A stretch of DNA of 35,362 nt from Oscillatoriales cyanobacterium (GCA_011390955.1 JAABRM010000071.1:1-35362); one strand, 5' to 3'; shown: positions 6,851 through 15,403, counted from the stretch's first letter. The notes: a model not told the origin generated them from the letters alone. A program made the numbers and translations.

Positions 6851-8803
6851 ATGAAAAACAATCTTCATCAATTATCGCTTCCTTTAGATTACAAAGAAGC
6901 ACTTCGGCAAATCCGTAATTACTTAGCCGGTCAATTCGTGGGAGCCACCAGAGATGAAGTCTTGCTGGAAGAAGTGATTAAACTTATGCTATGCAAGTTA
7001 TATCTCAAAAAATATAAACAAAATTTAAATTTTTCCGAATCTGATTTAGACATTGTACAGCAGTACAGCAAAACCTTTACTATTCTCAAAACTTTAATTC
7101 CCAGTCTTTTTCAAGCTCAAGATACGCTACTTTTAGATCCAGGGAGCCTTAAATATATTGATGAGACTCTTAAGTTTCTGGATCTAGATATGTTAAGTAG
7201 AGATCCTTTTGGAGATGCCTATGAAATTTTTGTAGGTTCTCTTGCGAAAAGTCAGCATGGTCAATTTTTTACTCCTCAGAATGCTGTTGAATTATTAGTT
7301 GCCCTTGTAAATCCTCAACCCGGAGAAACCATTATCGATCCAGCTTGTGGTGCTGGAGGATTTTTAACTGCTGCTGCCCGTCATTTAATCTCTGCTGGAG
7401 TTTCTCCTGAACAAGTTAATAATTATATATTTGGCATAGATAAAGATGAATATTTAGTGCGTTTAGCCTCAGCAAGATTATCATTGATCTCCCTGACTGG
7501 TTCTAATGTAGTTTGTGCAGATTCTTTAGCTTGGAATGTCGAAACACCTTTAAAGGATAAACTAGGAAAATTTGACATTGTTCTAGCTAATCCTCCTTTT
7601 GGTTCTCGAATTGTGGCAGCTTCAGAAGATACACAAAGATCCTTTATTTTAGGGTATAAATGGCGTTTTGATAAAAAGAATAGACAATTTGTCAAGTTCA
7701 ATGAATTACAATCTTCAGTTCCCCCACAAGTTTTATTTTTAGAACAATGTCTATCTCTGGTGCGACCGGGGGGCAGAATAGGCATCGTAACCCCTGAAAG
7801 TCTTGTCTCCAGTAAAAACTATAGATATGTGGTTAATTATATCAGAGAAAAAGCAGAAATTAAAGCCGTTATAGGAATGCCAGAGTCCTTGTTTAAGGTC
7901 TCTGGAAAAGGTGGCACCCATACTAAGACTTGCTTATTATTACTTCATAAAAAAGATGATCTTAGACTTAATCAAGATTCAGCTAAAATTTTTATGGCAG
8001 AAGCAAAGTGGTGTGGGAATGATAGTCGAGGTAGACAAATTGAAAAAGACGATCTGCCGGAAATTGCTAGTAGATATCATCGGTCGGTTAATCAAGAGTT
8101 AACTAACTCTAGTAATTTAGGTTATGAAGTATCCACTAATAAAATAGTAGATCATATTCTGGCTCCCCGGTATTACAATCCAGAAGTTAATCAAGAACTG
8201 TTGTTACTTCAAGAAACCCATGACTTAGTTCAATTAGGGGAGATGATTGATTCAGGTTTGATCGAAATCAAAACAGGTGATGAAGTGGGAAAACTTGCTT
8301 ATGGAACTGGCAACATTCCTTTTATTAGAACTACTGATATTTCTACCTGGGAAATTAAAATAGATCCTAAACACTCTATTAGTGAAGAAATTTATCAAAC
8401 CTTGGCGGCTAAACAAGATGTTCAAGAAAATGATATTTTAATGGTAAAAGATGGTTCTTATTTAATTGGTACTTGTGGATTCATCACAAAATATGACACC
8501 CGCATAGTATTCCAAAGTCACCTGTACAAATTGCGAGTCACAGATGTATCTAGACTTTCTCCATATCTTCTCTTAGCTGCTTTGAGTTCCGATCCAGTTC
8601 GTCAGCAAATTAAAGCTAAATGTTTTACTCAAGATATTATTGATTCTTTAGGCGATCGCATTTATGAACTAATTTTACCTATGCCTAAAGATAAATCTAT
8701 TTTAGAACGGGTGACACAAACGGTAAAAAAATCTATAGAAGATAGAATTGAAGCCAGAGAACTAGCCCGCAAAGCTTGTCTTGAACTTGTGGGAAAACCT
8801 TAA
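6851..8803 (+). CDS. N6-adenine DNA methyltransferase fused to a specificity-like domain (M.S type)
   Basis: A 650-aa protein that should transfer methyl groups from S-adenosylmethionine to adenine N6 in DNA. The HsdM-like core shows GQFFTPQNAVELLV (137-150), motif I DPACGAGG (163-170) and motif IV NPPF (247-250). From about residue 455 the sequence turns into a type I HsdS-like target-recognition region (PFIRTTDIS, ENDILMVKDGS, FQSHLYKLRV, LPMPKDKSILERV) ending in a helix. Only one such half-subunit is present, and there is no nuclease domain. The neighbours are a convergent XRE-HNH pair and a C5 methyltransferase, which together suggest a type II-like restriction system. Base composition is more AT-rich than in pheS or surE, in keeping with transfer. 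A solitary methylase is the alternative. Confidence 0.88.
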   Translation: MKNNLHQLSLPLDYKEALRQIRNYLAGQFVGATRDEVLLEEVIKLMLCKLYLKKYKQNLNFSESDLDIVQQYSKTFTILKTLIPSLFQAQDTLLLDPGSLKYIDETLKFLDLDMLSRDPFGDAYEIFVGSLAKSQHGQFFTPQNAVELLVALVNPQPGETIIDPACGAGGFLTAAARHLISAGVSPEQVNNYIFGIDKDEYLVRLASARLSLISLTGSNVVCADSLAWNVETPLKDKLGKFDIVLANPPFGSRIVAASEDTQRSFILGYKWRFDKKNRQFVKFNELQSSVPPQVLFLEQCLSLVRPGGRIGIVTPESLVSSKNYRYVVNYIREKAEIKAVIGMPESLFKVSGKGGTHTKTCLLLLHKKDDLRLNQDSAKIFMAEAKWCGNDSRGRQIEKDDLPEIASRYHRSVNQELTNSSNLGYEVSTNKIVDHILAPRYYNPEVNQELLLLQETHDLVQLGEMIDSGLIEIKTGDEVGKLAYGTGNIPFIRTTDISTWEIKIDPKHSISEEIYQTLAAKQDVQENDILMVKDGSYLIGTCGFITKYDTRIVFQSHLYKLRVTDVSRLSPYLLLAALSSDPVRQQIKAKCFTQDIIDSLGDRIYELILPMPKDKSILERVTQTVKKSIEDRIEARELARKACLELVGKP

Positions 8804-8858
8804 TTTAAATGTTTGATGCATTGGAAAGTGACCCTCGAAAAATGTCGGAAAATGATTG

Positions 8859-10073
8859 TCACCAATCAATCTTATTCTTTCCTAGTCTAACTCTGATATC
8901 ATTTAATAAATTCCATAATTTTTCTACCTTGTCATAGAAAACTTGAGGCGGATTATCTTGATTTAGATCGCGGATTAAATGATACTCTACTGCATCCACT
9001 AATTTAGCTTCAATTTCTTCTATAGTATTATTTCCTTGAATGCGATTTCCGTCATCACTAGCCCAAGCAATATTATCCGCAGTATGTTTGCCTCCTCTAG
9101 TTAAAGGAACGATGTGTCCTACATGATATTTTGATTTTCCACCTTGATGTGCGATCGCTGCTTCTAAATAATCGGTAAAGTTTAATTTTTTTCCAGTTAC
9201 AAAGCATTTTTTATGTCCGATTACAATGTTTCTTCCTCTAACTGTTTCTACTTCTAATAATAATGATATTGCCAAATTGGGGGCATTTTCAAATTCATAT
9301 AACTGAGCCATCAGTTCTAATTCAATCATGGCACATTGATAATGTGAAGCATACTGGATTCCATTAGGCCAGGTTGCCCATCTAAAATCTCGATTTGAGT
9401 AATGTGGCGGTATGGTTACTTTGTCGGTACAATACGCCTTAACCTGAATTTTATCTAGGAAATTTTTAATCGCTTTTCTGTCGCCGATCGCTCTGATTAA
9501 ATCAGCTTTTAGACACTCTCTTAATTGATAGTTGATATGTAAGGGCTTCATCCAGCCTACATTGGTGTGAATATGAGTTCCTCCTTGATTCAGTTCCATC
9601 TGATATGAAACCGGAATTTCATAGGCTCCAAGTCTTTGTGTACTATAATTAAGCGCCCGTTTGATATCATCTGCTGAAATATTTTGCTTGCTATGAAAAC
9701 ATTTCAGGTTGTGAGGGTGAAATTTTCTTTTGAGAATTTTTTCAATGATTAAAATAGCTGCTTCTGGTGGAGTAGCCACTCCATCACACTCTAGTAATAA
9801 AGCTAATAAAATAGCAAATATCTTTTGACATTCTGGCTTGGATGCATATCTTGGATCGTTGACTGTAAGATGGCTAATGTTTCCGGTGTCCCAGCGTTCA
9901 AAGAAAGGAGTTTTATTACAAGATGCTTCATCTTTTCTGGGTTGACGCAAAGATGATGAAAAACACCATAATCTTTCTGTTAGTTTCTTTAGTTCTTGGT
10001 CGGACAAACTTAGAGAAATTTTGACAAATGGAAGTAAACCGTTTGCAGTGGAACCTAAATCTAAATCATTCAC
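8859..10073 (-). CDS. HNH endonuclease-domain protein, probable restriction endonuclease
   Basis: A 404-aa protein. The C-terminal part (about 288-350) carries a beta-beta-alpha-metal nuclease motif: CFVTGK, then HVGHIVPLTRGG (His317/His320), DNIAW (Asn334) and DGNRIQGN (Asn343/Asn348). The first 280 residues match no family I recognise and may hold DNA recognition. The start is GTG 10073, and its first four bases overlap the stop of the XRE gene (GTGA), so the two are translationally coupled. The stop is 55 nt from the convergent methyltransferase stop. The order XRE regulator then nuclease, beside two methyltransferases, is typical of a restriction gene under a controller. Cleavage activity is an inference. 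Confidence 0.75.
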   Translation of the reverse strand: MNDLDLGSTANGLLPFVKISLSLSDQELKKLTERLWCFSSSLRQPRKDEASCNKTPFFERWDTGNISHLTVNDPRYASKPECQKIFAILLALLLECDGVATPPEAAILIIEKILKRKFHPHNLKCFHSKQNISADDIKRALNYSTQRLGAYEIPVSYQMELNQGGTHIHTNVGWMKPLHINYQLRECLKADLIRAIGDRKAIKNFLDKIQVKAYCTDKVTIPPHYSNRDFRWATWPNGIQYASHYQCAMIELELMAQLYEFENAPNLAISLLLEVETVRGRNIVIGHKKCFVTGKKLNFTDYLEAAIAHQGGKSKYHVGHIVPLTRGGKHTADNIAWASDDGNRIQGNNTIEEIEAKLVDAVEYHLIRDLNQDNPPQVFYDKVEKLWNLLNDIRVRLGKNKIDW

Positions 10074-10297
10074 TTTTTTCCCTCAATATCATAATTAGCA
10101 AACAGGTTAGCAATAGAAATATCTAGTGCATCAGCAAGTTTTTTGATGTTTTCTAGGGATGGATTACGAGTCCCCCTCTCAATACTTGAAATATAAGTAC
10201 GATGAAGTTCAGCCTTTTCTGCTAATGCTTCCTGAGACAGGTCTAGTTCTCGCCTTCGGCGTCCGATCGCTTTGCCAAAGCGTTGTTTAATATCCAC
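10070..10297 (-). CDS. XRE-family transcriptional regulator, probable restriction-modification controller
   Basis: A 75-aa protein that is essentially one Cro/C1-type helix-turn-helix. LSQEALAEKAELHRTYISSIE forms helices 2-3, followed by RGTRNPSLENIKKLADALDISI. Size and sequence fit C-proteins of restriction-modification systems. GTG 10297 is chosen; an in-frame TTG at 10357 gives 20 more residues, but that stretch is the 12-bp direct repeat likely to be an operator and is low in complexity (VENNNN). The gene is first in a two-gene unit with the HNH gene (4-nt overlap). It probably autoregulates and delays nuclease expression. Confidence 0.82.
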   Translation of the reverse strand: MDIKQRFGKAIGRRRRELDLSQEALAEKAELHRTYISSIERGTRNPSLENIKKLADALDISIANLFANYDIEGKK

Positions 10298-10333
10298 ATT
10301 GTTGTTGTTTTCCACAGAACGATTCTCGGAAAA

Positions 10334-10360
10334 TACAGACAATAAGTCTACAGACAATAA
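10334..10360. promoter_or_regulatory. 12-bp direct repeat upstream of the XRE gene, putative operator
   Basis: TACAGACAATAA occurs at 10334-10345 and 10349-10360, 15 bp apart. The junction forms GTCTACAGAC, a short inverted repeat. It lies 37-63 nt upstream of the GTG start. Two closely spaced sites suit cooperative binding of a small XRE dimer. Confidence 0.5.
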
Positions 10361-10463
10361 ATCACTTTTTCCATACTATAAGTAACATTAAGCGCGATCG
10401 CCCCAAATTCCCCGGACATTCCTGACGAGCGATCGGGCTTAAATGCTAAACAATACCTTCGCC

Positions 10464-10498
10464 AAGATGAGGACACGACACTGCCGTGTCCTCATCTT
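10464..10498. repeat. 14-bp perfect stem-loop (dispersed hairpin)
   Basis: AAGATGAGGACACG (10464-10477) pairs perfectly with 10485-10498 around a 7-nt loop. GACACGGCAGTGCC-type hairpins recur in cyanobacterial genomes (recollection). It lies between the divergent XRE and C5 methyltransferase genes and may insulate them. The rest of 10298-10733 has no gene. Confidence 0.6.
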
Positions 10499-10627
10499 TA
10501 TCGGATGAAAACCGTTGAAAATGACGAATGTATTGGCTAAAAAAATAATGTTTCTGGTCTTAAAGCCCTACATTTTTCGTTGGTAAACCCGATCTCATTC
10601 CTCCCAACCCTCTAGCCGATACCTGAA

Positions 10628-10669
10628 TTGATTAACTCAATGAATTATGCTATCATTAGCATTAGCTAA
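10628..10669 (+). promoter_or_regulatory. Predicted promoter and small inverted repeat of the C5 methyltransferase gene
   Basis: TTGATT (10628-10633) and TATCAT (10651-10656) are 17 bp apart. TTAGC (10656-10660) and GCTAA (10665-10669), an inverted repeat with a 4-nt spacer, begin at the last base of the -10. The leader to ATG 10734 would be about 70 nt. Confidence 0.4.
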
Positions 10670-10733
10670 ACAGCGCTTTTGCCTTCAGCTAAAATACCGG
10701 CAATTACATTCAGATTGACGCCAAAAATCAACG

Positions 10734-12146
10734 ATGCTTACTCAAAATCGATCGCAGTTAGAACTATTTAACCCCAACCTCTTACAACTTTTGACGGGTG
10801 GGGTTAAATTTAAGTTTATTGACTTATTTTCGGGAATTGGCGGTTTCCGCATTCCTTTAGAAAAATTAGGCGGTAAATGTGTAGGCTACTCGGAAATAGA
10901 TCCAGAAGCCCAGAAAGTCTACCGGCAAAATTTTATCGGCTATGTGAATGCTGATGAAATTGATTTAGGGGATATCAGAAATATCCAAGAAATTCCCGAA
11001 AATCTTGACTTAATTGTGGGTGGGGTTCCTTGTCAGCCCTGGTCGATCGCCGGAAAATTAAAAGGATTTGATGACCCCAGAGGACAGCTTTGGTTTGACG
11101 TAATGCGTTTATTAGCAAAATATCAACCAAAATCTTTTATTTTTGAAAATGTCCGAGGTTTAGCCAGTCCGAAAAACCGCCAAAGCTTTGATTATTTATT
11201 ACAACAGTTTGAAGATATCAACTATTCCGTTCGCTGGAAAATCATTAATTCTTATGATTTTGGCGTTCCCCAAAGTCGAGAACGAGTATTTATCGTGGGC
11301 ATCAGAAATGATTTAGAAAATGCTCAAGCCTACTCTTTTCCTGAACCGATTGACACTCAACCCAAGCTGGTTGATATTATCGATGAGATTAAAGACTGTG
11401 AAATTATCGAAAAAGTCAAAGTTTCTCCTGCTTTACTGTTTGGAGAGCAAATTCCGCCGTCGCGCAATCGGTTTCAAAAAGATGATGAAATGAATGATTT
11501 TTTTGTGTTTTCCGATTTGCGGAATGGTCATACCACGATTCACTCTTGGGATTTAATTAAAACCAGCGCAAGAGAAAAGTTAATTTGTGTCACAATTCTG
11601 AAAAATCGCCGCCGGAAGAAATATGGATTAAAAGATGGAAATCCTTTATCTTTTGAGGATTTGCGTGAGTTAATTGATGGCCTCAAAGAAACCGAACTGG
11701 ATCGACTGGTGGAGAAAAAAATCTTACGTCTAGTCAGAGAAGGTGAAACATCCAAGTATGAATTTGTGAATTCTAAAAATAGTGCGGGAATTGGTGGGGT
11801 TTATCGGGTATTTTTGCCCAGTTCAGCGATGATTCCCACTTTGACCGCTACGGGGACAAAAGACTATATTGCTACAGTGGCTATTCATGCCGAAAATCCC
11901 GAAGACTATAAGCGTCTATTTTTACAAAAAATCTATAAACCGAAAAAGTTTAGGCTGATTACGGCCCAAGACGCTTGCCGACTGCAAGGATTTCCCGATT
12001 GGTTTCAATTCCATGAAAACCCCAATATTGCTAAAAAACAATTTGGCAATGCGGTTTCGGTTCCGGCTGTCTATTATATTGCCAAAAATTTAGTGGAAAA
12101 AATTTTTTTGAGTCAAGATTGTTTAACGGAGTTTGGTTTACCATAG
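10734..12146 (+). CDS. DNA (cytosine-5-)-methyltransferase
   Basis: A 470-aa protein with the canonical C5-methyltransferase motifs. Motif I is FIDLFSGIGGFR (28-39), motif IV is GGVPCQPWS (96-104, catalytic Cys100) and motif VI is FENVRGL (137-143). Motif VIII is QSRERVFIVG, and the C-terminal part has DACRLQGFP (motif IX region) and QFGNAVSVPAV (motif X). About 180 residues between motifs VIII and IX form the target-recognition region, including KNRRRKKYGLKDG. That is longer than in many 330-400-aa enzymes. It is divergent from the XRE-HNH pair and forms the cluster's second methylase. Pairing a C5 and an N6 methylase suggests a non-palindromic target with each strand marked differently, or two superimposed systems. 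Confidence 0.93.
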   Translation: MLTQNRSQLELFNPNLLQLLTGGVKFKFIDLFSGIGGFRIPLEKLGGKCVGYSEIDPEAQKVYRQNFIGYVNADEIDLGDIRNIQEIPENLDLIVGGVPCQPWSIAGKLKGFDDPRGQLWFDVMRLLAKYQPKSFIFENVRGLASPKNRQSFDYLLQQFEDINYSVRWKIINSYDFGVPQSRERVFIVGIRNDLENAQAYSFPEPIDTQPKLVDIIDEIKDCEIIEKVKVSPALLFGEQIPPSRNRFQKDDEMNDFFVFSDLRNGHTTIHSWDLIKTSAREKLICVTILKNRRRKKYGLKDGNPLSFEDLRELIDGLKETELDRLVEKKILRLVREGETSKYEFVNSKNSAGIGGVYRVFLPSSAMIPTLTATGTKDYIATVAIHAENPEDYKRLFLQKIYKPKKFRLITAQDACRLQGFPDWFQFHENPNIAKKQFGNAVSVPAVYYIAKNLVEKIFLSQDCLTEFGLP

Positions 12147-12221
12147 TAAATTAGATGGGAATACTAGAATATTAATATATAGTGTTTATAGCGTCGGTCA
12201 TACTTACTTTACTGCTGCATT

Positions 12222-12284
12222 CTCTGTCATTCCCGCGTCCTTCGGAGCCTGGGGCGTTAGCGCTATATGCGGGAATCCACAGAG
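12222..12284. repeat. Diverged copy of the GTCATTCCCGC hairpin repeat
   Basis: The arms CTCTGTCATTCCCGC and GCGGGAATCCACAGAG are near-complementary, with a loop of about 32 nt in place of the usual 4 nt. It follows the C5 methyltransferase stop by 75 nt and faces the five-copy array at 12346. Confidence 0.65.
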
Positions 12285-12345
12285 TCACTACACCTCACAA
12301 GATTTATAACTGGTATATTATACTGGCGAAGTACAAATCCTGATT

Positions 12346-12559
12346 GGATTCCCGCATTCGCGGGAATGACAATTTTTTGCTCTATCTGTTGGATTCCCGC
12401 ATTCGCGGGAATGACAATTTTTTGCTCTATCTGTTGGATTCCCGCATTCGCGGGAATGACAATTTTTTGCTCTATCTGTTGGATTCCCGCATTCGCGGGA
12501 ATGACAATTTTTTGCTCTATCTGTTGGATTCCCGCATTCGCGGGAATGACAATTTTTTG
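12346..12559 (+). repeat. 45-bp tandem repeat, 5 copies, each a hairpin followed by T6
   Basis: Units start at 12346, 12391, 12436, 12481 and 12526. The first four are full length and the last diverges after TTTTTTG. Each holds ATTCCCGC-ATTC-GCGGGAAT (perfect 8-bp arms) and then ATGACAATTTTTT. Unlike a CRISPR, the sequence between hairpins is the same in every unit. The array separates the C5 methyltransferase and recombinase genes and has the form of five serial terminators on the plus strand. The peptides it encodes in two frames (WIPAFAGMT, DSRIRGND) are a known false-translation signature. Confidence 0.92.
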
Positions 12560-12588
12560 ATATATCTCATACTAAAGAAAATTTTTAT

Positions 12589-13893
12589 ATGAAAATTATC
12601 GCATATTTGTACAGCGATCCGCTGTTAGAAGCAATGCCAGATCCGAATAGCTGGGGCTGGGAGGTCGATCGCGTGTATCAAGATTTAAGCGATCGCACTC
12701 AATTGGAACAACTGTTTACCGACTGTACCGAAGAACCCGCTGATTATTTATTAATTCACCGCTTGGAAGAATTAGGGGATTCGGTAGTTGAAATAAGCGA
12801 TCGCATTCATCAACTAGAAACCTTGGGTACAGAAATTGTCGCGATCGAAACCTCTGGATCGATCCAAGAATTCTCCCAGTCTCTCACCCAACGTGCAGAC
12901 TTAATTCAACTGCTGGCGCAAATTCAAACCACCCAGCATAGTCGGCAAATTCGCAAAGGTCATGCGCGAAATCGCATCAACGCCCTACCTCCTCCGGGTA
13001 AAGCCCCATTTGGCTACCGTCGGGGTAAAGACCGCTACGCCCTCGATCGCGCTGCGGCCCCTGCGATCAAAGAATTTTTTGAACATTTCCTGCTTTACGG
13101 ATCTTTGCGCGGGGCGGTCCGCTATCTCGCGCAAAAATATAACAAGAAAATTTCCGTCACCACGGGACGACGCTGGCTGACTAATCCGGTTTACCGAGGG
13201 GATTTAGCCTATAAAAATGGCGAAGTGATTACTAACACTCACATTCCGATTATTTCCCGTCAAGAAGCGGCCCAAATCGATCGCCTCTTGCGTCGCAACC
13301 AACAACTGCCCCCCAGAACCGCTAGTTGTTCTCGGTCTTTATCCGGTTTAGTGGTCTGTGGGCAATGTCAAGCCACCATGACCGTCACCCGTGTTAGCAC
13401 TTATCGTCGCGATCGCGAATATCTATATTTACGTTCCCCCCACTGTCCCCAAAAACCAAAATGTAAAGCGATCGCCTATAGGGAAGTCTTGCAAAAAACC
13501 ATTGACCGAATTTGCCAGGACTTACCCGTTGCCGTCGCGAAACTGCAAACCCCTGACAATAAAATTAAACAAAATATTACCGCTGCGATCGCTGAAAAAG
13601 AACAAATTCTCGATCAGCTTCAAGAACTATGCGATCGGCATATTCTCGACGAAGAAACCAGGCAAATGCGGGCTTACAAACTCCGCACAGAAATCTCCCA
13701 ACTGCAACGCCAACTCGCGGAATTACCCCCCGTCAATCTGCGAGAAACAGCCCAAGCGGTTTCCCTCCCGCAATTTTGGTTAGACCTCACCGAATCAGAA
13801 CGGCGATTTTACTTCCGGGAATTCATTCGCCAAATTCAAATAGACCGTCAAGATACCTCCTGGGAACTGCGACTCTGCTTTATTTTTGAATAA
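12589..13893 (+). CDS. Large serine-recombinase family protein with altered active site
   Basis: A 434-aa protein. Residues 1-115 correspond to the resolvase catalytic domain, 135-235 to the 'recombinase' domain (GKAPFGYRRGKDRYALD, WLTNPVYRGDLAY) and 245-295 to a zinc ribbon (Cys257, Cys260, Cys286, Cys292). A coiled coil follows (about 325-380). The active-site segment reads AYLYSDPLLEA: a serine stands at about the right place, but the Arg two residues before it in typical enzymes (R-x-S) is replaced by Leu7. RLEELGDS (58-65) matches the usual RL-x-R-x-GRS segment with changes. Similar proteins occur as single chromosomal genes in many cyanobacteria, so it need not be mobile. No attachment sites are evident, although repeats flank it. 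Either a diverged excisionase-type recombinase or a non-catalytic DNA-binding derivative. Confidence 0.85.
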   Translation: MKIIAYLYSDPLLEAMPDPNSWGWEVDRVYQDLSDRTQLEQLFTDCTEEPADYLLIHRLEELGDSVVEISDRIHQLETLGTEIVAIETSGSIQEFSQSLTQRADLIQLLAQIQTTQHSRQIRKGHARNRINALPPPGKAPFGYRRGKDRYALDRAAAPAIKEFFEHFLLYGSLRGAVRYLAQKYNKKISVTTGRRWLTNPVYRGDLAYKNGEVITNTHIPIISRQEAAQIDRLLRRNQQLPPRTASCSRSLSGLVVCGQCQATMTVTRVSTYRRDREYLYLRSPHCPQKPKCKAIAYREVLQKTIDRICQDLPVAVAKLQTPDNKIKQNITAAIAEKEQILDQLQELCDRHILDEETRQMRAYKLRTEISQLQRQLAELPPVNLRETAQAVSLPQFWLDLTESERRFYFREFIRQIQIDRQDTSWELRLCFIFE

Positions 13894-13926
13894 GTTATAT
13901 CATTTTTAATTTATCAAATATGCAAC

Positions 13927-14103
13927 ATCTGTGATTAATTTGGCATCTGTAGGGGCGCAATGCTTGCGCCAAAATTAACCTCGATATCTGTGATTAATTT
14001 GACATCTGTAGGGGCGCAATGCTTGCGCCCAAATTAACCTCGATATCTGTGATTAATTTGACATCTGTAGGGGCGCAATGCTTGCGCCCAAATTAACCTC
14101 GAA
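13927..14103. repeat. 59-bp tandem repeat, 3 copies
   Basis: Units begin at 13927, 13986 and 14045 with ATCTGTGATTAATTTG and contain GGGCGCAA-TGC-TTGCGCCC, a perfect 8-bp hairpin in copies 2 and 3 (copy 1 has one change). GTAGGGGCGCAATGCTTGCG is a widespread cyanobacterial hairpin. The array fills the space between the convergent recombinase and histidine kinase genes. Confidence 0.9.
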
Positions 14104-14200
14104 ATCGTAGCAATAATTTTAAAAATTGGTATTATTTGCAATTTTTCCGGTGAACAAAAACCATTTTGCCCACCGGAAAATAATGATAATTAAACTATGC

Positions 14201-15211
14201 TTACTTGGGCTGGGCGATCGGCAACTCGATGGTAAAAGTAGACCCTTCGCCAAAAGTCGAAATACAAGAAAGAGAACCATGATGAGTCTTTTCCACAATT
14301 TCACGAGAAATTGATAAGCCTAAACCTGTCCCCACCCCAATCTCTTTAGTCGTAAAAAATGGCTCAAAAACCCGATTTTTCACTTCATCGGGCATTCCTG
14401 GGCCATTATCCGTAATAGAAATAGCCACGCGGTTAGAGTCCAAACATTTAGTCGCGATCGCGATTGTTCTTTTCTTCCCAGAAGGCTTGATTGCTTCCTT
14501 AGCTGCTGACTCTGATTCTGCTTCTTTTTCCGCTTCTTTCTGGGCTAAAAGACAATCAATGGCATTACTAATCAGATTCATAAACACCTGATTCATCTGA
14601 TTAACATGGCATTCTACTTCGGGAATCTTGCCAAACTCTTTAGTCACCTCAATATCTTGCTTATAACGGTTATTTAAAAGAATCAAGGTACTCTCAATGC
14701 CTTCATGTAAATTACCCGGTTTCATCGTCGCTTCATCCCGGCGATAAAAATTGCGGAGATTAATCACCAAATCACGAATTCTTTCCGAACCATTTTTCAG
14801 TGATTTAACAATTCTAGGTAAATCATCCTGAATATATTCTAGGTCGATATCCTCTAAAATAGTCTCCACATCTTCGACTTTTTCGGGATAAGCTTCATCG
14901 TAGGTTTCTAAGACTTCAAACAAATCCCCAACGTGCTCTTCTACATAAGGTAAATTGCCGTAAATAAAGTTAATGGGATTATTAATCTCATGGGCAATCC
15001 CAGAAACCATCTGCCCTAACATGGCCATTTTTTCCATCTGTAACATATTGGATTTCAGCCGTTCTAACTCTTGCTGATTTTCCTGGGCTTTTTCCACTAA
15101 TTCAGCATTAGACTGTTCCAACTTTTCGACAAAATCGATCACTTTTGCTAAGACTGCCCGGTTTTCTCCAGTTAAAACCTCTGACAGTTCATCTAAACAA
15201 GAACGTTCCAT
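14201..15211 (-). CDS. Soluble sensor histidine kinase
   Basis: A 336-aa protein. An N-terminal helical, coiled-coil segment (1-62) leads into a dimerisation/phosphoacceptor region with MVSGIAHEINNPINF (His74). The ATPase domain has the N box NQVFMNLISNAIDCL, G1 DNGPGMP, F box FEPFFTTK and G2 GTGLGLSIS. There is no transmembrane segment and no PAS, GAF or receiver domain, so its input must come through the N-terminal helix or a partner. A low-complexity insert rich in E, K and A (LAQKEAEKEAESESAAKEA) sits between the N and G1 boxes. No response regulator gene is adjacent. The stop faces the 59-bp repeat array. Confidence 0.93.
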   Translation of the reverse strand: MERSCLDELSEVLTGENRAVLAKVIDFVEKLEQSNAELVEKAQENQQELERLKSNMLQMEKMAMLGQMVSGIAHEINNPINFIYGNLPYVEEHVGDLFEVLETYDEAYPEKVEDVETILEDIDLEYIQDDLPRIVKSLKNGSERIRDLVINLRNFYRRDEATMKPGNLHEGIESTLILLNNRYKQDIEVTKEFGKIPEVECHVNQMNQVFMNLISNAIDCLLAQKEAEKEAESESAAKEAIKPSGKKRTIAIATKCLDSNRVAISITDNGPGMPDEVKNRVFEPFFTTKEIGVGTGLGLSISREIVEKTHHGSLSCISTFGEGSTFTIELPIAQPK

Positions 15212-15296
15212 ATTGACTGCTCGATTCCTTAGATTGCTTTACTTAATTAAAACTTACCCAACCACTTTACAGCAGATTCCATATTTATGAAGTGTG

Positions 15297-15327
15297 GTAG
15301 GGACATGGGCTTTCGCCTTGTCCCTAC
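15297..15327. repeat. Hairpin repeat GTAGGGACA...TGTCCCTAC
   Basis: Perfect 9-bp arms (15297-15305, 15319-15327) surround a 13-nt loop. It is a dispersed-repeat type lying between the 507-aa gene and the downstream histidine kinase gene. Confidence 0.6.
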
Positions 15328-15403
15328 AAGGTTCGATCGATAAGTTATTGTACCTCATAACAGTGGAAACCGCTGTATATGTTGAGTGGCCGTTGAGTGG
15401 CCG

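Noticed and set aside
6851-12146. BREX or type I restriction system
   Set aside because: No PglZ, BrxC, HsdR or separate HsdS gene is present; the only nuclease candidate is the HNH protein.
12346-12559. CRISPR-like array
   Set aside because: The sequence between the hairpins is the same in every unit, so there are no spacers; the period is constant at 45 bp and no cas gene is nearby.
12267-12592. Open frames coding WIPAFAGMT or DSRIRGND repeats
   Set aside because: These peptides are known false translations of the GTCATTCCCGC hairpin repeat; both frames are open only because 45 is a multiple of three.
12589-13893. Recombinase as the integrase of a mobile island with attachment sites
   Set aside because: No matching direct repeats with a duplicated core were found at plausible island ends; flanking repeats belong to dispersed families.
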